A DNA stretch of 64,000 bases from NCBI GenBank assembly GCA_030427205.1, contig JAUHXC010000001.1:62001-126000 (forward strand), in the 5' to 3' direction. This document shows positions 1 to 10,057 of the stretch, piece after piece. The notes under the pieces are model-generated. The model saw nothing but the letters and a program-made list of their open reading frames with translations, did no database searches and had not been told where the DNA came from. The stretch comes from a bacterium. GTDB taxonomy: Bacteria > Myxococcota_A > Bradymonadia > UBA7976 > UBA1532. How positions within the stretch are numbered: position 1 is the stretch's first letter; each line of letters opens with the position of its first letter. A program made the position numbers and the translations under genes.

Positions 1-1622
<1,622 letters not shown>

Positions 1623-3806
1623 CTAGTGTGCTCCCTCGGCAATTTTACGGTCGAGTTCCTTCACCCGGTCCTTGAGCGCGCGCACCTCGAGATTGAGGGC
1701 CCGACCCCGTTCGGGGTCCGACTTGAGGGCGGTGCGCATCGCTTCCTGGAGCCGATTGAGCTCACCTTTCCAGCAGGCATACTCGCAGCGTGCGAGGGCA
1801 TCGGCGAATGCCTGGGGGACGGTCTCCCGGGTCTGGTCGGGTCGGCTGGCCTGGCAGGCCCGCAGAAACGCGACGGTTTCCCGGTGACCGAGCTGGTCGA
1901 GTTCGCTCAACAGGCGGTCCAGATTGGGGGTCGGGGTGCGGGTGACCTCTCGGTGAAGATTGTGAACAAAAACAGTCAGGCCGTCATGCGTCAAGAGCGT
2001 GTATCCGTTTTGCGCAAGCTCGGTGACCCGAGTCGAAAGCCTGTCGATCATCTCGGGGTACTGCACGACGAACTCGAAGAGCTTCTGCACGTACCCCGCG
2101 ACCCGCAGCGGGCGGGTCGTCGGCGGCCCGTGGTCCGGCCCGGCCGCGGCGCTGAACAACGGCCGGCGCTCGACCGGCACGAAACCCGGCGGACCGGGCA
2201 TGAAGTCGGCCTCCGGCGAGAGACCGAACGGGCCCATGGGCGGCCCGGGCATGAAGTCGGCCTCGGGCGGCGCACCGAACGGGCCCGTCGGCGGCCCGGG
2301 CAGAAAATCCGGCTCGGGCGGCGGGCCCTCGAACGATGCCGGCCCCGGTCGGGAGGGTTCGCCAGACCGGGCCGGGCTGCGCCGACGCTCGGCCTTCAAC
2401 CGGTCGCTCTCGCGCCGACCGACGGCCTCTTCGATGGCCCGGTCGACGAGCGCGACCGGCACGTCGAGCCGCTTCTGCACCGTCGCGCGGTACAGCTCGA
2501 GGGCCAGCGCGTCGTCGAGCAGCGACAGCGCGGGCGCGATCTCGCGCAGCGCGGCGGCCTGCCCCTGAGGGTCGACCGGGTGCGACTCGGCGATCTTCTC
2601 GATGAAGAGGTCGAGCAGCGGCGGCGCGGCGTCGAGCTCCGCTTCGAAGGCCTCGGCCCCCTCCCGGCGCACGAAGCTGTCGGGGTCGTCGCCGTCGGGC
2701 AGCATCACCGCCCGCGGCTGCACCCCCTCGGCGAGGAAGGGCTCGAGGCTGGCGAACGCCGCCTTGTGCCCGGCGGCGTCGCCGTCCATCACGCAGACGA
2801 CCCGCTCGGCGAGCCGGCGCACCAGCCGCACCTGGGTATCGGTGATCGCGGTGCCCATCGGGGCCACGGTGCCTTCGATGCCCGCCTGCCACAGCATGAC
2901 GACGTCGACGTTGCCCTCGACGAGCACCACCCGGCCCGCCCGCCGGGCGGCGGTGCGCGCGGTGTAGGCCCCGTAGAGCTGCTCGCCCTTGGTGAAGACG
3001 GGGGTCTCGGGGCTGTTGACGTACTTGGCCGCCTTCTTCTCGCTGTCGAGGATGCGCCCGCTGAAGCCGGTGACCTCGCCGCGCAGGTCGACGACGGGGA
3101 ACATCACCCGCTCGCGGAACCGCAGGTAGCCGCCCCACAGCCGCTGGCCCACCGACCAGCCCTCTTCGGGGCGCACCAGCACGCCGAGGGCGACCAGGTC
3201 TTCCCGGTCGACGTCGTTGTCTTCGACCCACTGCTGGAACGGGATCTTGTCGCCCGAGGCGTAGCCGAGGCGGAACGCCTCCGCCGCCCGGCGGTCGAGG
3301 CCGCGCTCCATGAGGTAGCGCTGCGCCGGCCGCCCCCGCTCGGAGAAGAGCTGGTTGGTGTAGTAGGCGCAGAGCTTGTCCTGCAGGTCGAGCAGCCGGC
3401 GGGCGGTGTCTTTCTGGCGCTGCCGCTCGGCCTTCTGGGCCGGCGAGATCTGCCGCTCTTCGGGGATGTCGACCCCCGCCTGTCCGGCGAGCTCACGCAC
3501 CGCCTCGGGGAAGCTGCGCTGCTGCGACTCGACCAGGAAGCGAAAGCAGTCCCCGTGCACCCCACAGCCGAAGCAGTGGTAGGTCTGCCGGGTCGGCGAG
3601 ACGGTGAACGAGGGGGTCTTCTCGTCGTGGAACGGGCACAGGCCCTTGTAGATGGTCCCCGCCTTCTTGAGGTCGACGTAGCGCCCGACGAGGGCGACGA
3701 TGTCGATGCGTTCCCGCACCTCGTTGATGGTCTGCTCGGGGATCAAACTGTCGCCGGCCGTGCACGTCCACGCTGTCGACGGGGCGCCGATCGCGGGCGA
3801 TCGCAC
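1623..3806 (-). CDS. dnaG: DNA primase DnaG with repeat-bearing linker
   Basis: Synthesises RNA primers for replication. The N-terminus has the CHC2 zinc-binding module (CPFH near residue 57 and CFGC about 20 residues later). The RNA polymerase core and TOPRIM domain follow, with the acidic motifs EGNVDV and MDGDAAG. The C-terminal helicase-interaction region is divergent. Between the catalytic part and the C-terminal part is a proline-rich linker with about 2.5 copies of a 17-residue repeat built around PEADFMPGPPMGPFG, coded at about 2170-2330; this is not a usual DnaG feature. Length is 727 codons from the ATG at 3806. A TTG at 3746, giving LIPEQTINEVRER as the first residues, fits the family start better, so the first 20 residues may not be translated. 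The gene lies 21 bp after the unknown upstream gene and abuts rpoD. Confidence 0.95.
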   Translation of the reverse strand: MRSPAIGAPSTAWTCTAGDSLIPEQTINEVRERIDIVALVGRYVDLKKAGTIYKGLCPFHDEKTPSFTVSPTRQTYHCFGCGVHGDCFRFLVESQQRSFPEAVRELAGQAGVDIPEERQISPAQKAERQRQKDTARRLLDLQDKLCAYYTNQLFSERGRPAQRYLMERGLDRRAAEAFRLGYASGDKIPFQQWVEDNDVDREDLVALGVLVRPEEGWSVGQRLWGGYLRFRERVMFPVVDLRGEVTGFSGRILDSEKKAAKYVNSPETPVFTKGEQLYGAYTARTAARRAGRVVLVEGNVDVVMLWQAGIEGTVAPMGTAITDTQVRLVRRLAERVVCVMDGDAAGHKAAFASLEPFLAEGVQPRAVMLPDGDDPDSFVRREGAEAFEAELDAAPPLLDLFIEKIAESHPVDPQGQAAALREIAPALSLLDDALALELYRATVQKRLDVPVALVDRAIEEAVGRRESDRLKAERRRSPARSGEPSRPGPASFEGPPPEPDFLPGPPTGPFGAPPEADFMPGPPMGPFGLSPEADFMPGPPGFVPVERRPLFSAAAGPDHGPPTTRPLRVAGYVQKLFEFVVQYPEMIDRLSTRVTELAQNGYTLLTHDGLTVFVHNLHREVTRTPTPNLDRLLSELDQLGHRETVAFLRACQASRPDQTRETVPQAFADALARCEYACWKGELNRLQEAMRTALKSDPERGRALNLEVRALKDRVKELDRKIAEGAH

Positions 3807-3827
3807 CGAGCCGCCGACGGCGGACGG

Positions 3828-4781
3828 TCAGATGTTGTATTCCTGGCGGTCGATCCGGTGGCCCTTGAAGTGGCTCCGGAATCGCTCGAGCAGGCTCTTG
3901 CTGGTGCGGTGATACGGCAGCTGGATGAACGGGCGCAGGTTGCGCCGCTCGACGCCGACGTAGAACACCTCGCGCTCGACGCCGTTGCTCATGCCGCGCC
4001 ACACGGCCCGGAAGAGCGCCTTGTCGAAGTCCTGCTCCTCGGTGGGCAGCAGGCTGACGAAGCGCTGAATCCAGGCGAGGTCCCGGTCGCGGAAGGTCGC
4101 CCGCAGGCCCGACCGGGTGCGCTCGTAGCCCTCTTCTTCGGCGAGCAGCTCGTTGAGCCCGTCGAGGGAGGCGGGGTGGGTGAACTCCACCACGGCCTCG
4201 AAGTCCATGTAGACCTTCTCGACGTTGATCTTCTTGAGGTCCTGCAGCCGCGAGGTGTTGTTGCCCAGCCAGTAGATGGCCCGGAAGAACAGGGCCCAGA
4301 CGTCTTCGAGGGCGAGCACGGGCGGATAGTCGCCGGTGCTCGCGTCGGTGAAGAAGCTGCAGCCGTCCTGCTCGGTCGCCTCGGCCTCTTCGGCCTCTTC
4401 GCTGCGGGCCTTCCACGGCCCGAGGTGGAATCGACAGCCCTTGGCGTTGTTCCACTCGAAGCCGTAGACCGCGCCGACCTGACGGTCGCCGCTGTAGCCC
4501 ACCGCCTCGCGCACCTCGCGGGCGTCGAAGAGGTCGAGGTCGTCGGCGAAGGCGTAGAAGTGGCGATCGGTATCGCGGACTTCGATCACGCCCCCGTCGT
4601 CGCCATCGACGGTGAACAGGATGGATTGCTCGTCCCAGGGGGCGGCGATGTCGTCACCGAGGTAGTACAGCTCGCCGACCGCCTCGGTATAGTCGAACTT
4701 CTGTTCGTCGAGGAAGGTCCGGATTCGGCTGGCCCAGTCCTGGTAGTCGCTGTCCTTGGGATCGACGACGTAGAACTCCAT
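3828..4781 (-). CDS. Hypothetical protein upstream of dnaG
   Basis: A 317-residue protein of no family I recognise. It is soluble-looking (no signal peptide or membrane segment), acidic in the first half and basic in the last 60 residues. It has many aromatic residues and a short EEAEEAEATEQ acidic linker near residue 130. It occupies the place that rpsU often holds before dnaG-rpoD, 21 bp upstream of dnaG on the same strand, so it is probably co-transcribed with both. The ATG at 4781 is a normal first start, and the frame has the codon pattern of its neighbours, with G/C at third positions. Function is unknown; position in the operon suggests only growth-linked expression. Confidence 0.8.
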   Translation of the reverse strand: MEFYVVDPKDSDYQDWASRIRTFLDEQKFDYTEAVGELYYLGDDIAAPWDEQSILFTVDGDDGGVIEVRDTDRHFYAFADDLDLFDAREVREAVGYSGDRQVGAVYGFEWNNAKGCRFHLGPWKARSEEAEEAEATEQDGCSFFTDASTGDYPPVLALEDVWALFFRAIYWLGNNTSRLQDLKKINVEKVYMDFEAVVEFTHPASLDGLNELLAEEEGYERTRSGLRATFRDRDLAWIQRFVSLLPTEEQDFDKALFRAVWRGMSNGVEREVFYVGVERRNLRPFIQLPYHRTSKSLLERFRSHFKGHRIDRQEYNI

Positions 4782-4890
4782 GGTCCTCCGCGTGGATCGC
4801 GTCCGGGCTCTGCGCGAAAGCCCCGAATTCGGGCGGCCGGGCCGCCCCGCGATCGTGCTCGATAGATTCGGTCCGAGTCAAAGGCGCACC

Positions 4891-4919
4891 ACGCTAGCGG
4901 CGAGGCCCGGCGAAGTCAA
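4891..4919 (-). promoter_or_regulatory. Candidate sigma-70 promoter of the dnaG-rpoD operon
   Basis: Read on the minus strand, TTGACT (4914-4919) is followed after 17 bp by TAGCGT (4891-4896), about 110 bp upstream of the ATG at 4781. The -35 matches five of six consensus bases and the -10 three of six. A second TTGACT lies at 4876-4881 without a convincing -10. A 12-bp perfect palindrome (4822-4833, CCCGAATTCGGG) sits between promoter and gene and could be an operator. Confidence 0.4.
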
Positions 4920-5001
4920 ATCCCTGTCGGAGAACGCTTTGATTCCAGGCGGTTGCTCGGCGGGCGCCGCGCGGCGCCGTCCGGCAGGCCCCCGGCCGCC
5001 G

Positions 5002-6003
5002 TCAGCCGGTGGTGAGGTACTCGTTCTGCACGAGGTAGAGCAGGTCCTGGCAGGTCTCGAGGTCGCTGGCCTCGCTGTAGTCGAGCACCTTGCCCACCTC
5101 GCCGTGGTTGAGCACGAGCTGCAGGGTGTCGAGGGCTTCGGCCGACAGCGCCGACAGGCGGGCGCGCAGCGGATGGACGACGCGCAGCCGCGCGGTGCGC
5201 CCGGGCAGGTGCTCGACGTAGAGCTTGAGCTCGTCGAACTGACGCATGCCCTCGAGCACCAGGTTGCGGGTCTCGCCCTCGATCTCGGTGTCGAACGACG
5301 GGGCCGGGTTGAGGGCGTCCATGCGGAAGTTGCCCGCGGTCCACGTCAGCAGCCGGAAGAAGCACTTCAGCGGCGGGATCGGCGCCTCCTGCTTCTGGTT
5401 CGGCCGGGCGAGGGTCGCGTAGTAGACGGCGCCTTCGCGGAAGAAGATGCGCCCCTCGACGTCGTCGGGGTCGGTCAGGACCAGCACGCCGGTGCGGCGG
5501 TTGGCGTTGAACAGCTCGACGAGGTCGGTGACGGTGACGTCGTTGTCCGAGATGCGCCCCGACATGCCGCGCGCGCGGTCGACGGTGACCCGCATCGCGG
5601 CGTGCTGGGTCTCCATGATCGACGACGGCGGCGCCTGGGCGGTGGGCTTGCTGCTGCCCCCGCCGGCGGCCACCGGCACCGCCGGCGGACGGCTCTCGCC
5701 GGTCGTCTCGTCGGTGCGGATGAGCTCCATCACCGACGTGCCGACGAGCACCTTGTCTCCGACCTTGAGCCGCGCGACCGACGTGCGTTCGCCGTTGACG
5801 AACGTGCCGTTGGTGCTCTTGAGGTCCTGCAGCACGATCTGGCCGTGGAAGGTCGCGATCTTGGCGTGTCGCCGGGAGACCATGTCCTCGTCGAGGACCA
5901 TGTCGAACTCCGACCCCCGACCGATCACGATCTCGCGGTTGGACTTGAGCGGGAACTCACCGCCCTTGAACCTTCCGGCAATGAAGCGCAGCGCGTAGGC
6001 CAT
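5002..6003 (-). CDS. FHA domain protein with C-terminal DUF4388 (PATAN)
   Basis: 333-residue cytoplasmic signalling protein. Residues 1-100 form an FHA phosphothreonine-binding domain (IVIGRGSEFDMVLDE, SRRHAKI, LKSTNGTFVNG). After a short variable linker, residues from about 145 on (MSGRISDNDVTVTDLVELF..., GRIFFREGAVYYATL) match DUF4388, a domain frequent in Myxococcota gliding and signalling proteins. FHA domains bind phosphorylated partners of Ser/Thr kinases; one such kinase lies nearby at 7905-9920, though no link is shown. The ATG at 6003 has GGAG about 10 bp upstream. It is transcribed away from tatA, and on its own strand a TGCTAACCC extended -10-like element lies about 35 bp upstream. 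The partner is unknown. Confidence 0.9.
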   Translation of the reverse strand: MAYALRFIAGRFKGGEFPLKSNREIVIGRGSEFDMVLDEDMVSRRHAKIATFHGQIVLQDLKSTNGTFVNGERTSVARLKVGDKVLVGTSVMELIRTDETTGESRPPAVPVAAGGGSSKPTAQAPPSSIMETQHAAMRVTVDRARGMSGRISDNDVTVTDLVELFNANRRTGVLVLTDPDDVEGRIFFREGAVYYATLARPNQKQEAPIPPLKCFFRLLTWTAGNFRMDALNPAPSFDTEIEGETRNLVLEGMRQFDELKLYVEHLPGRTARLRVVHPLRARLSALSAEALDTLQLVLNHGEVGKVLDYSEASDLETCQDLLYLVQNEYLTTG

Positions 6004-6181
6004 CGCCGCCCGACTCCCCAGTTTGGACTGTTGTCTGGGTTAGCACGGCCGCTGCCGTCGAGCAAGTCGGCCCGCGATCGATGCGGTGAGCTTGCCGCAT
6101 GCGACCGGGCTGGGGTACCGTCCGCGCCGCCGTCGACCGCCGTGTGGGCTCTCCCGATGCGACGGCCCGCGCGGTTTGAGC

Positions 6182-6187
6182 TATAGT
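6182..6187 (+). promoter_or_regulatory. Candidate -10 element of tatA
   Basis: TATAGT, five of six matches to the -10 consensus, lies 38 bp before the tatA ATG, preceded by GC to give GCTATAGT. No clear -35 is seen 17 bp upstream. The rest of 6004-6225, between the divergent FHA and tatA genes, contains no gene. Confidence 0.4.
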
Positions 6188-6225
6188 GCACGGCACGACC
6201 GGCCCTTCCGGCCCACGGAGCGACC

Positions 6226-6534
6226 ATGATGTCCCTCGGCGATCTCTTCCTGCTCGGCATCACCATGCCCGGTGGCGGCGAGCTGCTGCTCATCCTGCTC
6301 ATCGTGCTGGTGGTCTTCGGACACAACCGCATCCCCCAGCTCGGCGACGCCCTCGGCAAGGGCATCCGCAATTTCCGCAAGTCGTTCAGCAAGGACGACG
6401 AGGAGACCCCGACCCAGGCGACGAGCCGCGACGTGCGCTCGCTGCCCGAGGATCGGGCGCCGACCGTCGACGAGCAGATCCGGACGGTCGACCCCGAGAC
6501 CATCAAGCGCAAGGAAGAGTCCCAGGCGGGCTGA
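6226..6534 (+). CDS. tatA: Sec-independent translocase protein TatA
   Basis: Pore-forming TatA/E subunit of the twin-arginine translocase, which exports folded proteins across the inner membrane. The N-terminal membrane helix ([17 protein letters not shown]) ends in the FG hinge and is followed by the amphipathic helix ([19 protein letters not shown]) and a charged, disordered tail; 102 residues is within the normal range. GGAG lies about 6 bp upstream of the ATG at 6226. A second ATG follows directly, and a third (6265) would remove a 13-residue extension. tatB and tatC are not in the window. The DUF362 protein at 19794 has an RR leader and is a plausible client. Confidence 0.93.
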   Translation: MMSLGDLFLLGITMPGGGELLLILLIVLVVFGHNRIPQLGDALGKGIRNFRKSFSKDDEETPTQATSRDVRSLPEDRAPTVDEQIRTVDPETIKRKEESQAG

Positions 6535-6537
6535 ACC

Positions 6538-6564
6538 GCCGACGCCCGCCCCCCGCCCGTCGGC
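6538..6564. terminator. Hairpin between convergent tatA and guanine deaminase genes
   Basis: GCCGACG (6538-6544) pairs with CGTCGGC (6558-6564) around a C-rich 13-base loop, just after the tatA stop and just before the end of the opposite gene. There is no T-tract on either side, so it would be a stem-only or bidirectional terminator. Confidence 0.35.
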
Positions 6565-6570
6565 CCCTCT

Positions 6571-7824
6571 TCAGGCCGACCGCCCGCTCGCGGGCACCCG
6601 CCCCCGCACGTAGACCGCCCCGACCGGCCCCGCGTCGTGACGGAAGAGCAGCGCGTCGAAGAGCGCCCCACGCTCGGGCGCCCGCTCTTTCATGTGCGCC
6701 GGCAGGTCGATCGCCACCAGATCGGCGTCGAGGCCCACCGCCAGCCGGCCGATCCGATCGTCGAGCCCCATGGCGCGGGCGCCGCCGGCGGTGGCGTGCC
6801 ACAACAGCGCCTCGGCCGACTGGGTATCGTCGAGCAGCCGGGCGGTGTCGTAGGCCGCCGCGGCGATGCGCGGCACCGAGAAGCTGCGCCCGGCGCCCAC
6901 GTCGGTGCCCAGGCCCACCCGCAGCCGGCGCTTCACCGCCGCGGCGAGCGACATCTGCCCGCTGCCGAGGAAGAAGTTGCTGTCGGGGCAGTGGGCCACC
7001 GCGCAGCCGTGCTCGGCGAGTCGATCCCAGCCGCCGTCGTCGAGGTGGATGCAGTGGGCGAGCAGCGTGCGCGCCCCGGCGAGCCCGTGGTCGGCATAGA
7101 CCGCCAGATAGTCGGCGTGGGCCGGAAACGCCGCCCGGGTGGCCTCGATCTCGGCCCGGTTCTCCGAGATGTGGGTCTGGATCCACAGGTCGTGGCGCTC
7201 GGCGAGCGCCGCCGCGCCGGCGAGCAGCTTCGGGGTGCAGCTCAGCGCGAACCGCGGGGTGACGCAGAAGAAGAGCCGGTCGTCGTGCCCGTGCCAGCGC
7301 TCGACGAGCGCCTCGGCGGCGGGCAGCGCGCGCTCGGCGGGCACGCACAGGACCGGCGGCGCGCCGCGGTCCATCAGGGTCAGGCCGGCGCGGGCCCGCA
7401 GCCCCCAGCGGTCGAGCGCGGCGAAGAGCGCGTCGGTCGCGCCGGGGTCGCTGGCGCTGTAGATCGCGGCGGTCGTGGTGCCCGCGGCCACCAGCGCGGC
7501 GCAGAACTCGTCGGCGACCGCCTCGGCGTAGGCCCGCTCGACGAAGCGGGCCTCCTCGGGGAAGACCGAGCGCTGCAACCAGTCGAGCAGCGGGCCGGTG
7601 GCGCTGCCGAGCACCCGGGTCTGGGGGAAGTGGATGTGGGTATCGACGAAGGCCGGCAGCCAGACCGCGCCGGGGCGGGTCTCGGCCAGCGGGCAGTCGG
7701 CGGGCGCCGGGCCCACGGCGGTGATGCGCCCGCGCGGGCCGATCTCGAGCAGGCCGTCGTCGATGACGGCCACCGAGCGGCCGTCGTCGGCGGGGCAGAG
7801 CAGGCGGCCGCGCACGGCGGTCAA
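6571..7824 (-). CDS. guaD: Guanine deaminase
   Basis: Amidohydrolase that converts guanine to xanthine and ammonia in purine salvage. Metal ligands of the superfamily are visible: FVDTHIHFPQ (first His pair), QTHISEN, a later HCIHLDD His and the aspartate in LGTDVGAG. HCPDSNFFLGSG and GTDVGAGRSFS are hallmarks of guanine deaminases rather than other amidohydrolases. At 417 residues it is close to the usual length. The first in-frame start is TTG at 7824; a GTG at 7815 is an alternative, and neither has a good ribosome-binding site. The gene is convergent with tatA and divergent from the kinase gene. No other purine genes are near, so it is probably transcribed alone. Confidence 0.92.
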   Translation of the reverse strand: MTAVRGRLLCPADDGRSVAVIDDGLLEIGPRGRITAVGPAPADCPLAETRPGAVWLPAFVDTHIHFPQTRVLGSATGPLLDWLQRSVFPEEARFVERAYAEAVADEFCAALVAAGTTTAAIYSASDPGATDALFAALDRWGLRARAGLTLMDRGAPPVLCVPAERALPAAEALVERWHGHDDRLFFCVTPRFALSCTPKLLAGAAALAERHDLWIQTHISENRAEIEATRAAFPAHADYLAVYADHGLAGARTLLAHCIHLDDGGWDRLAEHGCAVAHCPDSNFFLGSGQMSLAAAVKRRLRVGLGTDVGAGRSFSVPRIAAAAYDTARLLDDTQSAEALLWHATAGGARAMGLDDRIGRLAVGLDADLVAIDLPAHMKERAPERGALFDALLFRHDAGPVGAVYVRGRVPASGRSA

Positions 7825-7904
7825 CGCGGACGGCAGCGAAGTCGACAGGGGCAGCCTCCAAGAGCGGCTTTCGACGATGCCGCATCGCGGGGGCGAGAGG
7901 AAAG

Positions 7905-9920
7905 ATGCAACGGCACTCGATCCGTAATAAGCTGCCCACCGTGTGGATCTGTCCCGAATGCCGCACCCTCTACAAGAAGCCGCGCAAGCAGTGCGATCGC
8001 GACGATGCCCCGCTGGCCGAAGTCCAGGCGCATCAAGTCAAATCGCGCTATCCGCTGCTCGGCAAGGTGGTGGGTGACCGGTATCATCTGATCGGCGGGC
8101 TGGGCCAGGGTGGCCTGGGGACGGTCTATCTCGCACAGCACCTGCACCTCGAGCAGCTCTTCGCGGTCAAGTTCCTCGACCTCGAGACCGTCGGCCTCGA
8201 CGTGGGCCGCGATCAGAAAGAAGAGTACTCCCGCGACTTCATGCGCGAAGCCCGGGTGGCCTCGGTGCTGCGCCACGACTCGGTGGTGCGGGTCAGCGAC
8301 TTCGGCATCTACGAGAAGATGCCGTTTCTGGTCATGGACTACGTGCCCGGGCCGTCGCTGCTGCAGATGCTCGCCGAGCGCGGCCGCTTCGACGTGCCCG
8401 AGGCGATCAACATCGCCCGCCGCATCGCCGACGCCCTCGGCGCCTTCCACGAGCGGCGGCTGGTGCACCGCGACCTCAAGCCGGCCAACGTCATCCTCGA
8501 CCCCCGGGGAGACGGACGGCTGACCCTGGTCGACCTGGGGCTGGTCAAGGACGTCTCGGGCCACGGCGGCAAAGCCTCGACCCACCCGATGGCGCTGCGC
8601 GGCACGCCGGGTTATCTGGCCCCCGAGCAGGTGCCGGCGTGGGTGCTGTCGGGCATCGGCGCCATGCAGGGCAAAGAGAAGGCCGTCGTCGACGCCCGCT
8701 CCGACCTCTACGCCCTCGGGGTGCTGTTCTACGAGATGATCGCCGGGGTCTCGCCCTATCCCGATGGCTCGAACACCCAGATCATCATCTGGGCCTGCAC
8801 CAAGGATCCGCTGCCGCTGTCGGGGGTCGACCCGCCGATCAAGCTGCTGCCGGGGCTCGAGCAGCTCATCTACGACACCATGTCCCGCGACCCGGACAAG
8901 CGCCCGGCGAACTCGGCCGAGTTCATCGAGCGCCTCGACGAGATCGCGATGGGCCCGGCCCTCGAGGGCTCGTGGCCAGTGATGGTCGTGCCCGGCCATC
9001 GGGGCCGCCAGCGCACCGGCGCCAACCCGCCGATCGAGCCCGGGGGTGCGCCGTCGCCTCCGCCGCGCAGCGCGCAGGCGCGGCCGTCCAACGACCTGCC
9101 GTTCGAGGTGGATGACGAGGCGGGGGCCACCGAGGTCAACGTCGACGTGCTCGCCAGCATGGACGGGCTGCTCGACGACTCGCAGGCCGAGATGCCGACC
9201 GCCGTCGAAGGCTACGTCGACGACTCGGAGGACATGGCGCCGACCCAGGTCGAGCCGATCGGCCGGCGCACCGGCAACGCGCACCACCTCGCCGCGGCCT
9301 TCATCGAGACCCGCATCTCGCACCTCGACGTCGACGAAGAGGCGCCGACCAAGGCCGACATGCCGCCGATGATGCTCATCGGGTCGGGCTTCAAGCTCGA
9401 AGAGCCGGCCGCGCCGGTGCTCGAGCCGCCGCCCGCCAGGCGACGCAACTGGGTGCTGCTCGCCCTGCCCGTCGTGGCGGTGCTCACCGGGCTGATCGTG
9501 TGGTTCCTGCTCAGCGGCGATCAGGGCCCCGACGTGCAGCCGGTCGACGGGCCCGACAAGGTCACCATCGGCACCCCGACCAAAGCGGCGGTGCCCGAGG
9601 CGGTCGTGGCCCAAGTGGTGCAACCCGACGCCGAGGTCGACGCGCCGCCGGACGCCGCGGCCGGCAAGGCCCCCGAGGCGGCGCCGGAGAAGCCGCGCAA
9701 GAAGCGGACGCGCCGCAAGCGCGCCCCCGAGCGGCCCTCCAGCGAGAAGCGGGTGCGGCGGCTGCTCACCCAGGGCCACAAGGCCATGGACCGCAAGGAC
9801 TACACCACCGCGCTGAAGTACTACGAGCAGTGGCTCGACGAGGTGCGCTACGAAGAGAAGCCGCACCCGCAGCTCGAGGTCATCAAGATGCGGGTCAGCG
9901 TCCTGCGCGACGCCCGGTAG
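7905..9920 (+). CDS. Membrane Ser/Thr protein kinase with N-terminal zinc ribbon
   Basis: 671-residue Hanks-type kinase. Residues 15-37 carry a CPEC...C.RD ribbon typical of Myxococcota kinases. The kinase domain (about 55-350) has the glycine loop GGLGQGGLGTVY, the ATP-binding lysine in FAVKFL, the catalytic loop HRDLKPAN, DLG in place of DFG (VDLGLVKD), and GTPGYLAPEQ. A variable acidic region follows, then one membrane helix (LLALPVVAVLTGLIVWFLL, near 520-538), a Lys/Arg-rich stretch and a C-terminal TPR-like helical pair that would lie outside the membrane. GAGAGGAAAG precedes the ATG at 7905, supporting this start; a GTG at 7941 would begin right at the ribbon. Substrates are unknown; the FHA protein at 5002-6003 is a possible partner by family logic only. 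Confidence 0.93.
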   Translation: MQRHSIRNKLPTVWICPECRTLYKKPRKQCDRDDAPLAEVQAHQVKSRYPLLGKVVGDRYHLIGGLGQGGLGTVYLAQHLHLEQLFAVKFLDLETVGLDVGRDQKEEYSRDFMREARVASVLRHDSVVRVSDFGIYEKMPFLVMDYVPGPSLLQMLAERGRFDVPEAINIARRIADALGAFHERRLVHRDLKPANVILDPRGDGRLTLVDLGLVKDVSGHGGKASTHPMALRGTPGYLAPEQVPAWVLSGIGAMQGKEKAVVDARSDLYALGVLFYEMIAGVSPYPDGSNTQIIIWACTKDPLPLSGVDPPIKLLPGLEQLIYDTMSRDPDKRPANSAEFIERLDEIAMGPALEGSWPVMVVPGHRGRQRTGANPPIEPGGAPSPPPRSAQARPSNDLPFEVDDEAGATEVNVDVLASMDGLLDDSQAEMPTAVEGYVDDSEDMAPTQVEPIGRRTGNAHHLAAAFIETRISHLDVDEEAPTKADMPPMMLIGSGFKLEEPAAPVLEPPPARRRNWVLLALPVVAVLTGLIVWFLLSGDQGPDVQPVDGPDKVTIGTPTKAAVPEAVVAQVVQPDAEVDAPPDAAAGKAPEAAPEKPRKKRTRRKRAPERPSSEKRVRRLLTQGHKAMDRKDYTTALKYYEQWLDEVRYEEKPHPQLEVIKMRVSVLRDAR

Positions 9921-9930
9921 CCGCGCGCGT

Positions 9931-9948
9931 CGGAGATCGTGATCTCCG
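9931..9948. promoter_or_regulatory. 18-bp perfect inverted repeat downstream of the kinase gene
   Basis: CGGAGATC-GT-GATCTCCG, starting 11 bp after the kinase stop and 36 bp before the candidate glyQS -35. The two-base loop makes a classical hairpin terminator unlikely, and there is no T-tract; an operator for glyQS or a rho-type stop is possible. Confidence 0.35.
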
Positions 9949-9983
9949 CGCATCGCCCCGCGACTCGCCGCGACCCGCCTGGC

Positions 9984-10012
9984 TTGCCGCCACCCGACGC
10001 GGTCTGTACGAT
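9984..10012 (+). promoter_or_regulatory. Candidate promoter of glyQS
   Basis: TTGCCG (9984-9989), 17 bp, TACGAT (10007-10012), 45 bp before the ATG. Four of six bases match in each hexamer. The same architecture (TTGCNN-17-TACNNT) recurs before the Hsp70 gene and the small gene at 36721. Confidence 0.5.
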
Positions 10013-10057
10013 GCCGCCCCTCTTCGAATCCCGTCTTTCAACGTCTTGGAGGAGCCG

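Noticed and set aside
10022-10031. TTCGAATCC-like T-arm sequence suggesting a tRNA
   Set aside because: No matching acceptor, D or anticodon arms around it; it lies in the glyQS leader.
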